From contig NZ_LIXM01000011.1 in NCBI RefSeq assembly GCF_002608565.1, forward strand, positions 62,001 to 126,000: a stretch of DNA of 64,000 bases. Reading direction: 5' to 3'. The number at the start of each line of letters is the position of its first letter. The stretch's first letter is position 1. Shown here in pieces: positions 62,591-64,000 of this stretch. Under the pieces are notes generated by a model, which worked only from the letters and a program-made list of their open reading frames with translations, was not told the origin of the DNA and did not search any database. The translations under genes and the position numbers were made by a program. This DNA comes from Vibrio sp. PID17_43 (GTDB lineage: Bacteria; Pseudomonadota; Gammaproteobacteria; Enterobacterales; Vibrionaceae).

Positions 62591-63117
62591 CTAAGCTTTT
62601 TTAAGTGCAACATTCCTCAACAAAGAGTAAGACGCTTTATCGAGGGGATCTCGCTCGATACTCTTCGCATGCCGTTTGTGGTGCCGTTCTTCACGTTATA
62701 GGCTGAATCAAGCAGCTCAAAAGGTTAATATGCGCTACAAGTGACTCAAACTGAGTGATAGACCTCGCTAGCATGAGTGGCTTATATCAAGACCTTCCCG
62801 AAAGACTTAAATCCAACCCTAGAGTTTGTTGACCTCATTCGGCTGTTTTTGCTTTGCAATGTTTTGTTCGCGGCGGACGGCTAGTCGCAATTGTAATAAT
62901 AAGCGACGAAGTATGCGAATAAAAAGCGTGAGCACAATTCGCATTCGGATCTCACGGGTGACATCAAAATATAGTGTCAGATATCTTTACGGTATGAGTA
63001 AAATGTCAGCTTAAGTGGTTGGATTTATTAACAAAAAAACATGGCCTAATTATTGCTTTGTGTGGAGTGAATGCCAAGGTGTTTTAATTTTTATTTAGCA
63101 ATTAGAAAGGAATTTGA
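62591..63117. other. Gene-free stretch before the PEP-CTERM gene
   Basis: 527 bp. A 62-codon arginine-rich frame at 62826-63014 has no ribosome site or homology. The A/T-rich 63020-63110 segment should carry the promoter of the next gene. Confidence 0.45.
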
Positions 63118-63834
63118 ATGCAAAAATATACATGTTTACTGTCCATCTTAGCCGTTTTATTTACTTTAACCTCCTCGAACGTTTATGCCGGTTTTATCCT
63201 CGATAAGATTAAAAATGGCGATTCACTCTCTTCGCTGAGTAGTGTTGTCGATACCACTTTTGATAATGCCAGCGTCGATTCAAATAATATATATGGCTGG
63301 ACCGGGGCCAATTTATTCTTCGATGATAACAACGAGGGAACTTATAACTTTTCATTTACCTACTTGGGTTCAGAGTCTAACTATCAAACTAATAAATTTT
63401 TTGAATTGCAAAACCCGATATTAGGGGGGACTCTGTTGAGCGAAAAAGATGCGGTGGGGACAACCGTGGACTTTGAATTCAACCACCAAGAGGAGTCAGC
63501 AGTACCATTTGGTTTTTCTCGCTGTACCGGACTTCATTGCTCAAATATAGCCTTAAATGGTTTTAACGATGATGGTGAGCCAAATTTCTTCTTTGGTTTT
63601 GCAGGCATCGATGAAAGCAGCTTAGATTTTTCGACCGCCTATTTATTTTACAATGACGGCGGAGGCAATGCTGACGCAGACTTCGATGATTTCGTATTGT
63701 CGATGACGGTTGGCCAAGAGAGTGCACCATTCGGTGTTGTTCCCACTGGCGTCGTGCCAGAGCCATCTTCATTAGCAGTCTTTGGTTTAGGGCTATTTGG
63801 GGTTGGCTTGTTGCGTCGCCGTCAGGCAAAGTAA
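63118..63834 (+). CDS. PEP-CTERM-sorted secreted protein
   Basis: 238 aa. Signal peptide (MQKYTCLLSILAVLFTLTSS, cut near VYAG). A central beta-rich region has acidic, calcium-type stretches (DDNNEGTYNF, GGGNADADFDDF). The C-terminal sorting tag has VVPEPSSLAVFGLG, a hydrophobic segment and RRRQAK. The tag is recognised by an exosortase in the inner membrane, after which the protein is usually exported to the biofilm matrix. No exosortase gene is in the window, so one must lie elsewhere. AAAGGAA precedes the ATG. Confidence 0.88.
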   Translation: MQKYTCLLSILAVLFTLTSSNVYAGFILDKIKNGDSLSSLSSVVDTTFDNASVDSNNIYGWTGANLFFDDNNEGTYNFSFTYLGSESNYQTNKFFELQNPILGGTLLSEKDAVGTTVDFEFNHQEESAVPFGFSRCTGLHCSNIALNGFNDDGEPNFFFGFAGIDESSLDFSTAYLFYNDGGGNADADFDDFVLSMTVGQESAPFGVVPTGVVPEPSSLAVFGLGLFGVGLLRRRQAK

Positions 63835-64000
63835 CGTCTCGCTCATACGAGCAAAGAACCCGTGGCGAGACCGCAGTTTTGAGTCAATGGTTCATTCCCC
63901 CAACAGTTAAGTGATGATTGGTAAAGGTCTAGTGAGATTGCTAGGCCTCTTATCCACTCATCCATTCATACTTCTATGAAACGAGCTTGTTTATGTTGTG
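63835..64000. other. Right edge of the window
   Basis: 166 bp without a gene. A short hairpin, GTCTCGC/GCGAGAC at 63836-63871 with a 22-nt loop, may end the PEP-CTERM gene. Confidence 0.35.

Noticed and set aside
62826-63014. 62-codon arginine-rich frame
   Set aside because: No start signal and composition typical of a chance open frame.
1-64000. tRNA, rRNA, CRISPR arrays, insertion sequences or integrases
   Set aside because: None could be recognised; no transposase or recombinase frames and no regular spacer-repeat pattern apart from the iterons.

Overview
The window looks like part of a large plasmid from a marine gammaproteobacterium, probably Vibrionales or a related order. The taxonomic guess rests only on codon and protein style. 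It carries a nearly complete aerobic steroid (bile-acid, sterol or androgen type) degradation pathway. The plasmid call rests on a Rep_3-family initiator (31363-32439, minus) beside a set of seven direct repeats spaced 21-22 bp with a perfect DnaA box, and on a P1-type parA-parB pair (46669-48944) with a candidate centromere palindrome at 33417-33453. No rRNA, tRNA, CRISPR array or insertion sequence was seen.

Layout. 1-134: start of etfB. 513-1127: a cytochrome c gene broken by two homopolymer frameshifts. 1257-3539: kshB and hsaA. 3850-15099: one tightly packed leftward operon of hsaC, ipdA, ipdB, an enoyl-CoA hydratase, ipdC, echA20, two acyl-CoA dehydrogenases, a FadA6-like thiolase, an SDR and a Tat-exported amidase. 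15291-18352: an unrelated-looking four-gene cassette (Tat-signal protein, PqqD-like protein, HprK-related kinase A, nucleotidyltransferase). 18448-21348: a lipoprotein subtilase. 21653-25718: a side-chain module (acyl-CoA ligase, Ltp2-like thiolase/aldolase, DUF35-MaoC protein). 26058-30542: hsaD, an Old-Yellow-type reductase and an aldehyde dehydrogenase. 30543-33453: replication origin, rep and parS candidate. 33501-40945: a hydrophobic-substrate envelope set (SDR, RND/MMPL transporter, YCF48-like protein, DUF1302, DUF1329). 41194-45793: hsaB, hsaE, hsaG, hsaF and a 3-alpha-HSD (hsdA). 46669-48944: parAB. 49155-51627: kshA and an MFS transporter. 51877-58133: metallo-hydrolase, CoA ligase, kstD and fadD3. 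58264-61570: SDR, OYE, SDR and SnoaL-like genes, probably for steroid-nucleus modification. 61829-63834: YkgJ-like, DUF3147 and PEP-CTERM proteins.

How the genes work together. The 3-hydroxysteroid is oxidised by HsdA, KstD introduces the 1,2 double bond, and KshA with KshB hydroxylates C9 and opens ring B. HsaA with HsaB makes the catechol, HsaC cleaves ring A and HsaD hydrolyses the product. HsaE, HsaF and HsaG finish the small C5 fragment. The C/D-ring remnant (HIP) is activated by FadD3 and degraded by FadE30-like dehydrogenases, EchA20, IpdAB, IpdC and FadA6. The ligase/Ltp2-like/DUF35-MaoC/aldehyde dehydrogenase set probably removes a carboxylated side chain, and the Tat-exported amidase could deconjugate bile salts.

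The most striking unexplained signal is an 18-bp motif, TAGTCC-N4-GGACGATG, found nine times. It occurs only upstream of the catabolic operons and always in the same orientation relative to the gene it precedes. The copies before hsaA and hsaB, the two components of one enzyme lying 37 kb apart, are identical. No regulator gene that could read it lies in the window.
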